DNA of 64,000 bases from assembly GCF_033568475.1 (NCBI RefSeq), contig NC_133122.1:143599402-143663401 (forward strand), given 5' to 3'. The DNA is from Henckelia pumila. Lineage: Eukaryota; Streptophyta; Magnoliopsida; Lamiales; Gesneriaceae. The notes beneath the pieces were generated by a model. The model was not told the origin of the DNA. It did not search any database and was given only the letters and a program-made list of their open reading frames with translations. The position numbers and the translations under genes were made by a program. Shown one piece after another: positions 36,961 to 50,239 of the stretch; position 1 is the stretch's first letter, and the number at the start of each line of letters is the position of its first letter.

Positions 36961-37095
36961 CGCTGCCCGAAGGCAGCGAGCAGCGCCGCGCGCAGCCCTG
37001 CGCGAGCTAGGGCAAGCGTTGCCCTAGCCCGCGTAGCTGGGCTGGACGAGTCCAGCCCAGCGACGGGCGGGCAGCCCGGGATTGTCCCGGGCTGC
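36961..37095 (+). other. GC-rich hairpin cluster in copia D leader
   Basis: Four perfect stems: CGCTGCC with loop CGAA (36961-36978), CTAGGGCAA with loop GCG (37007-37027), CTGGGCTGGAC with loop GA (37037-37060) and GCAGCCCGGGA with loop TTG (37071-37095). It starts about 100 bases after the primer-binding site. Confidence 0.88.
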
Positions 37096-38194
37096 CCAGA
37101 AATTTTTTTTATTTTTAATCCAGGCTGCCCAGAAATTTTTTTTTTTTATTAAAAATAAATTTTTCCTTGACTTATGAATTCTAGCCCAAAATGGTTTTGG
37201 GCCCAGTTTTTGGCCCGATTGAAAATTGTTTCAGTTGGTCCATAAGGCAATGAGTCAAAATTGTTTGAGCCCAAAATTTTTTAAGAAAAATTAATTTTTG
37301 GATAAATTTTGAATTTTGGAAATTTATAAATTTAATCCAATAAATTAAATCTTTAATTATTAATTTTGGTACAATTGATAATAAAATATGATTTTACGTA
37401 TAAAATTGGATTTTATATGTAAAATATGATTTTATGGATAAACTAGATAAAATATGATTTTATATATAAAATAAGATTTTATGTATGAAATATGATTTTA
37501 TCTATTTAAATTTTATTGTCATTGCATGATATCCAATAAATTAATTTTTGAATTAAATATTATTGGATAAGGATGATCGATTGCCATGACCAATGTTATA
37601 GGTGTATGTTAGGTTGTTTACATTTGGTTTTAATTATTGTTGTTGGATTTATTAATGGGCCTGGTTTATGGCCCAATATGAATTGTCATATGTAATAAAA
37701 GTGGGCCTGGTTTATGGCTCGTTCCCATCCCTTAAATATGTATCCCCTGCTTGTCATCGTAATTTATTATAAATTCATTAGACTTAGTGGGAGATAGAGA
37801 TTTGAAGACAAAGGTGGGCCCAGCAGACAATAAAGACCGAAGAAATGTAAATTGGAAGCTCAATGTAATAGGATTGCATTGCATACTTGCATATTACCTA
37901 GGATTGGACTTAGACTCGTGATTGACAACCACGGGTCGATTAGTAATGGAATCGATCATCCTAAAATAATATATGATATTATTGTTGTATGAATGTTTAG
38001 ACTAAATTGTATGAATCCCGCAAGCATACATAAATTGCATGATGAGACAAATTTCGAAATTAAAAATCTCTCATTTTAAATATGATTTAAAATTGATATC
38101 AATATAAACAAAAGGAAATTTAAATATTGTTTAAATATTCCTATCTTGCATCAACGATCAATGTATGAGATGCTACCCGCGGGCACGGTCCGGC

Positions 38195-38472
38195 TCATAT
38201 TATTGGGGGGGCCCGTTCGTCGGAAAGCTGTACATTGGATCGACACATGTTGTAAGTTCGGTGGAACTCCCATGGGATTGGCTCATATTATTGGGGGATC
38301 CACATGGCGACCGTCCATCACAACTTAATATTGATGGGTTATCTTGACATGTCACAATAAACGGCGTCATATTATTGGGCTCTTATTGGACATGAGGTAA
38401 AAACATGGGGGTTACTTTGGAAGTAATTGGTCTCTACCTTTTGAAAATTATGGTTGGCTGATATTATTCGGG
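38195..38472 (+). repeat. Phased four-copy leader motif of copia D
   Basis: TCATATTATTGGG at 38195, 38283 and 38367, and a variant TGATATTATTCGGG at 38459. Spacings are 88, 84 and 92 bases. Copia A has the same set (complement at 21008, 20921, 20837 and 20744; spacings 87, 84, 93). Confidence 0.88.
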
Positions 38473-38660
38473 ACTATGATTTGTCAATTGGACTCCATGT
38501 TTCCACTAAGTAAAGGAGTTTCCCGTTTTCACTAGAGGGTAGTGAAATCGTTAAAATAGTGGGAGTGTAATTCATAAAATTAAAATTTGCCATATTTTAT
38601 GTCTTAGTAAATTAATTAAACAATCATCGATTATTGTCTGTTTCATCTCAGTATATCATT

Positions 38661-41600
38661 ATGATGAATCTTCGTAATCCACATGTTTCAATTCTCGAAC
38701 AAAACAAACCTTCTGGCGCAACTATACGGAATGGTTCAATAAGTTAAGATTGTCCAGAGTTCGGAAAAAGATTTTCTAAGTGTTAGAAAAGGCTTCTCCG
38801 AAAACAGCCCCGACTGATGTAACTGCCGAAAGGTTGGCCGAACTAGAGAAATGGTTGGACCATGATCTCAAGGCCAAATGTTACATGCAAAATTGGACAA
38901 GTCTAAACAAGTTTGTCATCACTGCAAGAAACCCGGTTACTAGAAGCGCAACTGCAAAGAATGTATATCGAGTAGTTACGAACTACAAAGGATATATTTT
39001 ATAAATGTTTCATTTAATACTATTTTTTGGGTATTGGATACCAGATGTAGATCTCACATTTGCAATGAGTTGCAGATGATGACAAGAAGTCGTAAGCTTA
39101 GGATGGGTGAGACCCAGTTAAGGCTCGGGAATGGTTCTAGAGTTGAATCCAAAAGCTATGGGAAACATTTGTTTAATTTTGCAAAAACAATTTTAAGCTA
39201 TATTTTGAGAGAGATGTTTTTATTTGTACCAAGATTTCATTAAAACATTATTTCTTTTTCTATTCTTGATAGAGAAGATATTTCTTGAAAATTTGCGAAT
39301 GGGATTTGCAATATTTACAAGAATGAATGTTTGATTTGAAATGGACAAATTAAAAACGATCTATATAACTTAAAATTAAAAGACGTTCCAGTTGATTATG
39401 TTGATAAACCGGTAACAACAAACAAAAAGAAAATCGATAGTCAAAACTCGGCAAACCTTTGGCATGCTAGGCTAGGTCATATTTCCTCAAGGAGGATGAA
39501 CAAGCTAGTGGGAGAGGGCATGTTTGATATGTCTGATATTAACTCTCTACCTACTTGTGAGTCCTGCCTAAAAGGAAAAATGACTAAATCTCCTTTAAAA
39601 GGGAAGCCTGAGCGTAGTCAAAATCTATTGGATTTGATCCATACAGATGTTTGCGGACCATTTAGTATCAGTACTAAATTTGGTCACACCTACTTCATTA
39701 CCTTTACTGATGATTATTCGAGGTATGTGTATTTATATTTAATGAAATATAAGTCTGAATCATTTGAAAAGTTCAAAAAATTCAAGGCTGAAGTATAAAA
39801 CAAACAAGGTAGAAGTATTAAAGCACTTTGATCGGATCGAGATGGAGAATACTTAAGTACCGAGTTCTTGGATTATCTAAAAGAGAATGGGATTCTCTCT
39901 CAGTGGACTCCTCCTATGACACCTCAGCTGAATGGTGTTTCGAAGCGTCGCAATCGAACCTTGTTGGACATGGTTCGATCTATGATGAGCTTCACTGAGC
40001 TCCCACCTTCGTTTTGGGGCTATGCTCTTGAGACGGCGGTATTGTTGTTGAACAACGTCCACACTAAAGCAGTGGACAAAATACCATACGAGTTATGGAA
40101 TGAAAAAGCTCCTAAGTATTCGTGCTTGAGGATTTGGGGATGTCCTGCTTACGTGAAGCAGACAGTGGGAGATAAGTTGGATAGTCGATCCACCTTATGT
40201 TATTTTGTAGGGTATCCGAAGAATTCAATCGGATATTATTTCTATCATCCTACTAAAACAAAAGTGTTTGTTTCAAGGAATGCCACCTTCTTGGAGAAGG
40301 AGTTCTTATTGGATAAGAAAGGCAAGATGATGGAACTCGAAGAAATTCGAGAAGAACCCGAGATACAAAATAACGATCCTATACCTCAAGAATCATCACA
40401 AGACACGCCTATTACTAGAAGATCCGAGAGGACTTCTAGGCCTCCTATTAGATATGGTCTTCTTCTTGAAGGGGATCAAAGTGAACCCGACATTGGATGT
40501 GATCCAAGAAACTTCAAGGAAGCAATTTCTGATGCGGATTAGAATTTATGGCTTGAAGCTATGCAGTCGGAAATAGATTCGATGCATACAAACCAAGTTT
40601 GGTCTTTAGTAGATCCTCCCGATGGAATTGTTCCAATAGGGTGTAAATGGATCTACAAGAGAAAACTTGGGCCTGATGGAAAGGTACTGACCTACAAGGC
40701 ACGATTGGTGGCAAAAGGTTATACTCAAAGACAAGGAGTTGACTATGATGAAACTTTTTCACCAGTCGCAATGTTCAAGTCCGTAAGAATCCTTATTGTC
40801 ATTGCTGCATGGTATGACTATGAGATATGGCAAATGGATGTGAAAACTGCATTCCTTAATGGAAACATTAAGGAAGAGATCTATATGATGCAACCTGAGG
40901 GATTCACATCCATGGGAAGCGAGCATAAGGTATGTAAGCTTCAGAGATCAATTTATGGTCTCAAACAAGCATCAAGAAGTTGGAACCAGAAATTTGATGA
41001 AACAATAAAGGATTTTGGTTTCATCAAGAACCCGGAGGAACCGTGCGTGTACAAGAAAGTAGTTAAGGATGCTGTGACATTCTTAGTACTTTATGTTGAT
41101 GACATCTTACTCATTGGGAATGATGTAGGGATGTTGCAGTCAACAAAGATATGGTTGTCAGGTAGATTCTCGATGAAGGATTTGGGTGAGGCGTCCTATA
41201 TTCTAGGGATACAGATCTATAGAGATAGATCTAAGAGAATGATAGGGCTTACTCAAGCTACCTACATCGACACTATATTGAAAAGGTTTTCAATGGATGA
41301 GTCCAAGAGAGGACATCTACCTATGTGTCATGGAGTCTCTCTATCCAAGTCTATGTGTCCCAAGACTGACGAAAAGATAGAAAAAATGACACACATACCA
41401 TATGCGTCAGCCATAGGGAGTATCATGTATGGGATGATATCTACCAGACCAGATGTGGCATTTGCTCTGAGTGTCACGAGCAGATATCAAGCCAATCCCG
41501 GTCAAATGCATTGAAAAGCCGTGAAGGATATTCTTAAGTACTTGAGAAGAACTAAGAATGTATTCATGGTTTATGGAGGAAGAGAACTGAAATTGGAAGG

Positions 41601-42077
41601 CTATACCGACTCTAGCTTCCAAAGTGACGTGGATGACTCGAAGTCAACCTCTGGATTTGTGTTCATGCTCAATGGCGGTGCTGTCTCTTGAAAGAGTTCC
41701 AAGCAGGACACCACAGCAGATTCCACCACTGAGGCAGAATACATTGCGGCATCAGCTGCTGCTAAAGAGGCCGTTTGGATGAGGAATTTCGTCCAAGAGT
41801 TGGCGTTATTCCTGAAGCTTTTGGTCCAGTCCCGGTGTACTGTGACAACACGGGTGTCGTTGCTCAGGCAAAGGAACCAAGGTCTCATCAAAGATCTAAA
41901 CACGTACTTAGGAAATACCACATCATCCGGGAGATCGTGGAAAGAGGATACATCACTGTCGAGAGAGTGGCCTCTGCAGACAATATCGCTGATCCACTTA
42001 CTAAGCCCTTGCCAGGATCATTATTTGACAAACATCGCGAAGCAATGGGACTACGTAGTATGACTAGTTGGCTTTAG
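38661..42077 (+). pseudogene. Copia D gag-pol, heavily broken
   Basis: It begins ATGATGAATCTTCGTAATCC, aligned with gag of A, but most of gag is deleted or frameshifted before the zinc knuckle and protease (WVLDTRCRSHIC, D-T-R in place of D-T-G). Integrase (LDLIHTDVCGPF) has stops near 39796 and 39828, the second just before the second catalytic Asp. Reverse transcriptase (40561-41514) is open, with QMDVKTAFLNG and YVDD intact. RNase H has TGG-to-TGA stops near 41513 and 41689. A frameshift near 41800 precedes the C-terminal part (VPVYCDNTGVVAQAKEPRSH to SMTSWL). Several stops fit methyl-cytosine decay. Confidence 0.9.
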
Positions 42078-42091
42078 GGCAAGTGGGAGAT

Positions 42092-43942
42092 TGAAAGAGT
42101 GGGTGCCCGATGAGCCAACTTGTGGCTAAGGGCTTTTATGACTCTATGTATAAACAATCTTTTGTTTAATATGATTTACACTTTTATAATGACATTTACT
42201 TTATCTTTTATCATATTATTATGTTGTGACATACTATAAGATGTTTAGATGAAGACCTTGAATATACTATAGTGTATGTAAGATGTGGTAGCACATGGGG
42301 ATGGCTATCATGAAACATATCTTATAGTCACTGTATATTCTAAACAGTTCCTAGTTGATTGAGCCGTCCGTTAATAAGGATAAGGATCGCTCGAGATTGA
42401 GACTAGCATTTGCGATGCCGAGTACCACGTTTCATTGGTATGGAACATAGAGATGTTCAAAGCATGCAAATGGATATTCATATGATGAATGATCGAACTA
42501 CCCTATCCGAACTTTCCAAGTGGTTATCACTTATCGAGTGGATAAAGTCCGCGGTTTTGGTTGTACACCATTAGTCCTTACTACTTGAAACATCATTGAG
42601 ACTCTATATGCTAGTACTGTACTTTGACTCGTTTACCGACTCTGTTGGGGTCATCAGGTGTCGGGATTAGGTACAGTTATGACACATATAGGAGTCGATA
42701 CTTTGTTTTCAAGGATTCACCACATACTTGCGAGTGTGGATATCCTATGCAATCTGAGAACATATTAGTGTGACGAATCTCTGGCCAGAGTACATGATGT
42801 GTTTTAGGTTACTTGGTTTCCTAGTAGCACATGCGATGTCACTATTTTATCTTCAAGATGCATTGCATAGTTATCGAATCTCGAACGACTCTCGATTTAC
42901 CAATGGTTGTTGATTCGATCGGGATATATGGATGAAGGGACCGTACTGTATGCTAACCAAAATCTATTGGTTCTTGCAGGCACTATCAGTGATACCTAAG
43001 GAATCATGGGGCGATGTTGCTAGGCGCTCTTACCATGATTCGATGGGCAAGTCGAAAATTGTTGTTCCGATTCACAAGGAGTTGTGAGCCCACGGCTAGC
43101 TGTATCCCTGAACCATTGAGGGTCACACAAGTAATTGATTTTTAATCCCCGTTGAGATAATTAAATTTAAAGAGTTAAATTTAGTGAATAAAGAAATGGG
43201 ACTTCTTATTTAAAAGTAGAGGGGGTAAGATTTCCTAAAATGACATAATGATGGACATTTTTGGAAACCACTGAATTCGGATTCAGAAAATTTATCTTGA
43301 CTTTAAAAGATGCAGAAATGGTTTCTGTGCACATTGGTGAAATTGGTTTATCAATCTGAGTCACGATGAATTTTATATTAATTTCTGAACATGCGGGCTT
43401 TGCTTGTCAGACTTGAACTTATGACTAATGGGCCCTAAGCTGTTAGCAGCCCAGATTATAAATAAGTTATTGCAGTACAGAAATTACAGACAACTGGTCA
43501 CAAAATTTTCGATAACCCTAGTTTTTCTCTCTAGGTGTGGCCGCCCCCTCTTCTCTCTCAATTCGAAAAATCCAGCCTATGAATTTCGAATTTGCAGTCT
43601 GGTTTAACGGATCAAATCTGTTAATTTTCTCTTCGTAGAAACTTTTGATAGACTTTCTAGTGCAGTCTATCAGAGGGATTAAATTTCCGTTCGTGGACCT
43701 GATTGAAGAAACGTTCGTTCATCAGTTCCTGGGATATACAACAAGAGCAGATTAATCTATTGGTGTCCATAATCTCGCTTCGAAATTTTAAGGTAAAATT
43801 TATATTGTATAAATTTTACGTTATTAATTTTAATCGTAGGAATTTGATACCCATATGAAATCGTTCCATATAAAATTTTAAAACTTCCGCTGCACCAGGT
43901 ATCACTTTCTTTTTCGATCCGGAGAACGACCGTGTTCCAACA
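42092..43942 (+). repeat. 3' LTR of copia D
   Basis: 1851 bp, preceded by the purine tract AAGTGGGAGAT at 42081-42091. By eye it differs from 34991-36841 at about 1% of sites. Confidence 0.92.
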
Positions 43943-43947
43943 AGTTT

Positions 43948-44216
43948 TTCGTTGTCCATATCTTTAATAAGCTTTGTTCTTGAGCTTGAATTGTTCTGTT
44001 GGTGATTAATAAAAGTGTTGTGTTGCTCTCCCGTGGACGTAGGCAAGTCTTTGCCGAATCACGTAAATACTTGTGTTGTTTAATCGCTTTCGCGTGAGTT
44101 GGTTGATTGATTTGTGTGCGTTGGGTTCATCTGCTTTCTGGGATTATTGTTCTTATCTGTGTGATCGTTTGTCTGTGAATTCTCGGAAAATCAAATTATC
44201 GGATTGATTCCTAACA
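43948..44216 (+). repeat. 5' LTR of copia C, second part
   Basis: It resumes after the AGTTT duplication (TTTCGTTGTCCATATC) and ends CGGATTGATTCCTAACA. Confidence 0.9.
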
Positions 44217-44218
44217 AG

Positions 44219-44234
44219 TGGCGCCGTTTGTGGG
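44219..44234 (+). other. Primer-binding site of copia C (tRNA-Asp-like)
   Basis: TGGCGCCGTTTGTGGG, two bases after the LTR. The first ten bases fit the complement of the tRNA-Asp 3' end; the rest diverges. It is clearly different from the Met-primed A, D and G elements. Confidence 0.55.
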
Positions 44235-44247
44235 AAACCAAGCAAAG

Positions 44248-47200
44248 ATGGTGGGATCAATGAAGTTTGATATTGAGAAGTTTACGGGCAAGAACGATTT
44301 CTCGCTCGGGAGGATTAAGATGCATGCAATCTTGATACAACACGGATTGGTGGAGACTCTTAAGAAGAAAGAGGAGATGTCCGATGAGATAAAGAACAAA
44401 GATGAATTGCTCGAGAAAGCACACAGTGCAATTATTCTCTGTCTGGGAGATAGACCTCTTCGGGAGGTGGCCAGAGAAGAATCTGTAGCGGCGGTGTGGC
44501 TCAAACTCGAAAATTTATGCATGACGAAATCCCTGGCTAATCGTCTGTACATGAAACAGAGATTGTATTCCTTTGTGATTAAGGATGAGAAGAACCTTGA
44601 AGACCAGATCGAAGAATTCACCAAGATATTGGATGACTTGGAGAATATTGAAGTAAAGCTTGAGGATGAAGATCGAGCTTTGATACTTCTGAATGCTCTT
44701 CCTAAAGCATATGAAAATTTCAGGGATGCTTTGCTATATGGAAGAGAACAGACGATAACATTGGAAGAAGTTATGTCTGCTATTCAATCCAAGGAACTTC
44801 AGAGAAAATCGAACACAAACACTGAATCACATGGAGAAGGTCTTACGGCGAGGGGCAGAAGTGATAAGAGGACATCCAGTGGGAAATACAGGCCAAAGTC
44901 CAGATCGAAGAGTCAAGGAAGATATCAAAACAGAAACTTGGGTAATATGAAGTACTATGTCTGTCAGAAGGTTGGACATCTGCGAAGAGATTGTCCTGAA
45001 AAGAAAGGGAAGCAACAGGAAAAACCCAAGGACGATGGTACTCTGGCCATAGCTACAAATGGATATGACTCAGCAGAAGTATTGGTGATTTCTAAAGGTG
45101 ATCAAAACCACGAGTGGATACTGGATTCAGGATGCTCCTTTCACATGTGTCCTATAAGATCTTGGTTTGAAAAATTGGAGGAATCAGATCAGGGCATGGT
45201 ACTGTTGGGGAATAATCAATCATGCAGGATAAAGGGCTCTGGAAATGTCAGAATAAGGATGCATGATGGGATCGACAGAGTACTCACCAAGGTGAGCTAT
45301 GTGCCCGAGTTGAAGAGAAACTTGATATCATTGGGAACGCTTGATGCTCAGGGATATTAATTCAAATCAGGAGCAGGCAGTGTCAAAAGTATCTCTTGTT
45401 GTGATGAAGGCTGTCAAAAAGAATCTCCTGTATGTACTACAAGGTGATACGATTATTGGAAGTACAACAAGTATTCAGGAACAACAAGACAGAACCAAGC
45501 TATGGCATCTGAGGCTTGGACATGTAAGTGAGAAGGGATTACATGAGCTGTCTAAACAGGGTCTGTTAGGTGGAGATAAGATCGAATCACTTGAGCTGTG
45601 TGATAGTTGTGCTCTTGGGAAATCTAAAAGAGTATCGTTTGGTCAAGGAAGTCACACAACTGAGCAACCATTGGCCTAAATTCATTCAGATCTATGGGGT
45701 CCTTCTCGGACAGAAACTCATGGTGGAGGCAGATACTTCATGTCTTTGATAGATGATTACTCAAGGAGAGTATGGATATTCATCTTAAAGACTAAGGATG
45801 AAGCTTATGACAAGTTCAGAGAATGGCTGCTGGCAGTTGAGAACAAGAGTGATCGAAGAGTGAAACACCTGAGAACAGATAATGGGCTGGAATACTTATC
45901 AGATAAGTTTGTCAAGCTATGCAAGGAGAAAGGCATTACCAGACACAGAACAGTGACAGGAACGCCACAGCAAAATGGCCTGGCAGAGAGGATGAACAGA
46001 ACTCTTCTGGAAAGGGTCAGATGTATGTTGATCAATGCTTCTCTTCCTAAGTCCTTCTGGGTAGAAGCATTATCTACTGCGTGCTATTTGGTCAATAGGT
46101 ATCCATCCAGTGCAATTGGTTTCAAGACACCAATGGAAAAGTGGAGTGGAACACCTGCAGACTACTCAAAATTGAGGGTATTCGGATGTCTAGCATATGC
46201 TCATCTGAAACAGGACAAGTTGGAAGCAATGGCAGTCAGATGTATATTCATTGGGTATCCGGATGGTGTGAAGGGTTATAAGGTTTGGAACCTGGAGTCA
46301 AGAGGTCCAAAGTGCTTCAACACCAGGGATGTAAAGTTTGATGAATCCAAACTAGGATAAAAAATGAATACAGATGGAAAGGACAGTCAGATCAGTGTGA
46401 ATGATAAACTACCAATTGAGGTGGAGTCTTCTGTGCCAGATGAAGAGGCAGATGAGATGCAAGATGATGATATGATAGCGAGTGATCCAAAAGATGACTT
46501 AAGTACTTATAATCTTGCAAGGGACAGAACCAGAAGGGAGATCAGAGCTCCTAAGAGGTTTGGTGAAGCTGATCTGGCTTGGTATGCACTGACAGTAGCT
46601 GGGGAGGTGGAGTATTCAGAGTCAAATACTTATGATGAAGCTATGGCGAGTAAACAGAAAACAAGTGGATTATAGCTATGAATGAAGAGATGAACTCACT
46701 TGAGAAGAATCAAACCTGGATGCTAGTAGATAGACCGAAGCATCAAAATACATTGGGATGCAAGTGGATCTATAAACAGAAGGAAGGAACTCCTAGTACA
46801 GATCAGATCAAGTATAAAACAAGATTGGTTGCAAAGGATTTTGGTCAAGTAGAAGGGATAGATTTTAATGAGGTCTATTCTCCAGTGGTCAAGCATTGTT
46901 CCATCCGGATTATGTTAGCACTGGTGAACCAGCTCAACTTGGAGCTTGAGCAGATGGATGTGAAAACTGCATTTCTACACGGTGACCTGGAAGAAACCAT
47001 TTATATGGAACAACCAAAGGGCTTCATACATCAGAAAACCCAGAACAAAGTCTGCTTACTGAGAAAATCATTGTATGTGCTAAAGCAGAGTCCGAGGCAG
47101 TGGAACAAGAGGTTTGATGAGTTCATGATTGATATTGGTTTTGTGAGAAGCCAATATGACAGATGTGTCTATCTGAAGAAGGATGATGGGCAGGTTATCT

Positions 47201-48198
47201 TGTACCTACTGATTTACGTTGATGATATCTTGATCGCAAGTAAAAGTAGGACAAAGATATCATCCTTGAAACAACAGCTCAACACAGAGTTTGAGATGAA
47301 AGATTTGGGTGAAGCGAAGAGAATTCTGGGCATGGACATAGTGAGAAACAGAAAAAAAAAAAAATAGGAGATTCATCTGAGTCAGAAGAACTATTTGAAG
47401 AAGGTTGTTCTGCGGTATAATATGAATCATGCAAAATCTGTCTTAACCCCTCTGGGACAGCATTTAAAGCTATCTGCGAATCAGTCACCTGAAAGTGAGG
47501 AAGACAAGATGAAGATGGCTGGTATTCCATATGCTAGTGGAGTGGGGAGTCTCATATATGGAATGGTGTGTAGTAGGCCTGATCTGGCATACGCAATCAG
47601 TGTAGTGTCAAGATTTATGGCTAATCCGAGAACATATCATTGGGAAGCTCTGAAATGGATTCTCCGATATCTCATAAACACAACTGGGTTGGGGTTGAAG
47701 TTTGAAAAACAGCAAGATGGGATTGATCCGGTAGTTGAATATGTGGATTCAGATTTTGCTGAAAACTTAGACACTACAAAGTCGTTGACTGGTTATGTGT
47801 TCACCTTTTATGGCACAACGATCACATGGAAGTCAAATCTACAGTCAGTGGTTGCCCTTTCTACCACTGAGGCAGAATTCATAGCTGTTACTGAGGCCAT
47901 AAAGGAAGGATTGTGGTTAAAAGGAATTATAGCGGATTTGGGTGTAAAACAAGATCAAGTTATGGTGCACTGTGATAACCAAAGTGCAATACACTTGACG
48001 AAACACCAAGTCTATCATGAACGATCGAAACACATAGATGTGAAAATGCATTTCGTGAGAGATGTAATTGAAAAAGAAGATGTGATCCTTGTGAAAATAG
48101 CATCAGAAAAAAATCCTTCAGATGCTATGACTAAGTCACTGCCGTATGCTAAGTTCAAGAAATGTTTGGACTTAGTTAATGCGGTGATTGGAAATTAG
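44248..48198 (+). pseudogene. Copia C gag-pol, several stops and frameshifts
   Basis: Gag from ATG 44248 (MVGSMKFDIEKFTGKNDFSL); zinc knuckle YYVCQKVGHLRRDC, in which the first cysteine is tyrosine; protease WILDSGCSFHMC with intact D-S-G. TAA at 45358 followed by a frame change. The integrase segment starts with WHLRLGHVSEKG (the knuckle histidines) and has a stop at 45677; it continues with DDYSRRVWIF, LRTDNGLEY and GLAERMNRTLL (catalytic Asp and Glu visible). A stop near 46360 and a frame change near 46675 follow. Reverse transcriptase has QMDVKTAFLHGDLEETIYM and YVDDILIA; a TAG near 47367 lies next to an A13 run. RNase H ends AVIGN at 48198. The sequence is of Tork-like copia type and unrelated at family level to A and D. 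Confidence 0.9.
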
Positions 48199-48242
48199 CC
48201 AAGGCGGCTAGGATAGAGAGCTGCATTCCTTCTGAAAGAATC

Positions 48243-48253
48243 AAGGTGGAGAT
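48243..48253 (+). other. Polypurine tract of copia C
   Basis: AAGGTGGAGAT immediately before the LTR start TGTTGAAG at 48254. Confidence 0.75.
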
Positions 48254-48391
48254 TGTTGAAGTATGCTTCTATCAGATTGAATGGGAATAGAGAAGAGATC
48301 GGATCGAATAGTACAGATCAGATGAGCTCGGTGATCAGATGAGTTCATGGCCAGATCGTATACTGGGATCAGATCGATGTGATGGTCAGAC
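48254..48391 (+). repeat. 3' LTR of copia C, first part
   Basis: It starts TGTTGAAGTATGCTTC and is interrupted after GGTCAGAC by solo LTR E. Confidence 0.9.
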
Positions 48392-50234
48392 TGAAAGAGT
48401 GGGTGCCCGGTGAGCCAACTTGTGGCTAAGGGCTTTGATGACTCTTTGTATAAACAATCTTTTGTTTAATATAATTTACACTTTTATTAATGGCAATGAC
48501 TTTATCTTTCTTCATATTGTTATATTGTGATATACTATTGTTGTTTTGATAAAGACCTTGAATATACTATAGTGTATGTAAGATGTGGTAGTACATGGGG
48601 ATGTCTATCATGAAACACATCTTATAGTCACTGTATATTCTAAACAGTTTCTAGTCGATTGAGCCGTCCGTTAATAAGGATAAGGATCGCTCGAGTTTGA
48701 GACTAGCATTTGCGATGCAGAGTACCACGTTTCATTGGTAAGGAACATAGAGATGTTCGAAGCATGCAAATGGATATTCATACGATGAATGATCGAACTA
48801 CCCTATCCGGACTTTCCAAGTGGTTATCACTTATCGAGTGGATAAAGTCCGCGGTTTTGGTTGTACACCATTAGTCCTTACTACTTGAAACATCATTGGG
48901 ACTCTATATGCTAGTACTGTGCTTTGACTCGTTTACCGACTCTATTGGGGTCATCAGGTATCGGGATTGGGTACAGTTACAACACATATAGGAGTCGATG
49001 CTTTGTTGTCAAGGATTCACCACATACTTGCGAGTGTGGATATCCTATGCGATCTGAGGAGATATTAGTGTGACGAATCTCTGGCCAGAGTACATGATGT
49101 GTTTTAAGAAATGGTTTCTTAGTAGCACATGCGATGTTACTATTTGATCTTCAAGATGTATTGCATAGTTATCGAATCTCGAACGACTCTCGATTTACCA
49201 ATGGTTGTTGATTCGATCGGGATATATGGATGAAGGGACCGTACTGTACGCTAACCAAAATCTATTGGTTCTTGTAGGCACTATCAGTGATACCTAGGGA
49301 ATCATGGGGCGATGTTGCTAGGCGCTCTTACCATGATTCGATGGGCAAGTCGAAAATTGTTGTTCCGAGTCACAAGGAGTTGTGAGCCCACGGCTAGCTG
49401 TATCCCTGAACCATTGAGGGTCACACAGAGTAATGGATTTTTAATCCCCGTTGAGATAGTTAAATTTAAAGAGTTAAATTTAATGAACAAAGAAGTGGGA
49501 CTTTTTATTTAAGAGTAGAGGAGTAAGATTTCCTAAAATGACATAGGGATGGGCATTTTTGAAAACCACTGAATACGGATTCAAAAAATTTATCTTGACT
49601 CTAAAAGATGCAGAAATGGTTTCTGTGAACATTGGTGAAATTGGTTTATCAATCTGAGTCACGATGAATTTTATATTAATTTCTGAACATGCGGGCTTTG
49701 CTTGTCAGGCTTGAACTTATGACTAATGGGCCCTAAGCTGTTAGCAGCCCATATTATAAATAAGTTATTGCAGTACAGAAATTACACAACAGAGGTCACA
49801 ATTTTCGAAAACCTAGCTGATTTTCTCTCTAAGTGGCCGCCCCCCCTCCCCTCTGCTCGGGAAAATCCAGCCTGTGAATTTTGAATTTACAGTCTGGTTT
49901 AACGGATCAAATTCGTTAATTCTCTTCGTAGAAACTTCTGATAGATTTTCTAGTGCAATCTATCAGAGGGATTAAATCTCTGTTCGTGGACCTGATTGAA
50001 GAACAGTTCGTCCATCAGTTCCTGGGAGATACAACAAGAGCAGAGCAATCTGTTGGTGTCCATAATCTCGATTCGAGATTGGAGGTAAAAATTTATAATT
50101 GTTATTTAATTTTTACACACACAATTTAATCGTAAAGTTTTGATACCCATTATGGAATCGTTCCATATAAAAATTTTTAAACTTCCGCTGCACCGGGTAT
50201 CAATTCTGATTGATCTGATCGCCGTTCTCCAACA
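48392..50234 (+). mobile_element. Solo LTR E (family of copia A/D), nested in copia C 3' LTR
   Basis: 1843 bp from TGAAAGAGTGGG to GCCGTTCTCCAACA, with perfect TSD CAGAC (48387-48391, 50235-50239). There is no internal region, so an intact element was reduced to one LTR by recombination between its LTRs. Its 3' end resembles copia A rather than copia D. Confidence 0.94.
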
Positions 50235-50239
50235 CAGAC

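Larger units (their letters stand above)
36859..38660 (+). other. Untranslated leader of copia D
   Basis: About 1.8 kb, collinear with the leader of copia A. It contains the hairpin cluster (36961-37095), AT-rich DNA, and the phased TCATATTATTGGG-type repeat (38195-38472). Confidence 0.75.
34991..43942 (+). mobile_element. Ty1/copia element D (same family as A), nested in copia C 5' LTR
   Basis: 8952-bp plus-strand element with a perfect TSD AGTTT (34986-34990, 43943-43947). LTRs 34991-36841 and 42092-43942 are both exactly 1851 bp, start TGAAAGAGTGGG and end TGTTCCAACA. It is the same family as A and E, but its LTR 3' end differs (CCGTGTTCCAACA against GCGTTCTCCAACA-type), so it is a sister subfamily. 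Confidence 0.94.

Noticed and set aside
44219..44234. Assignment of copia C to a Ty3/gypsy clade from its TGGCGCC primer site
   Set aside because: The domain order integrase before reverse transcriptase is clearly Ty1/copia, so the primer site alone is misleading.
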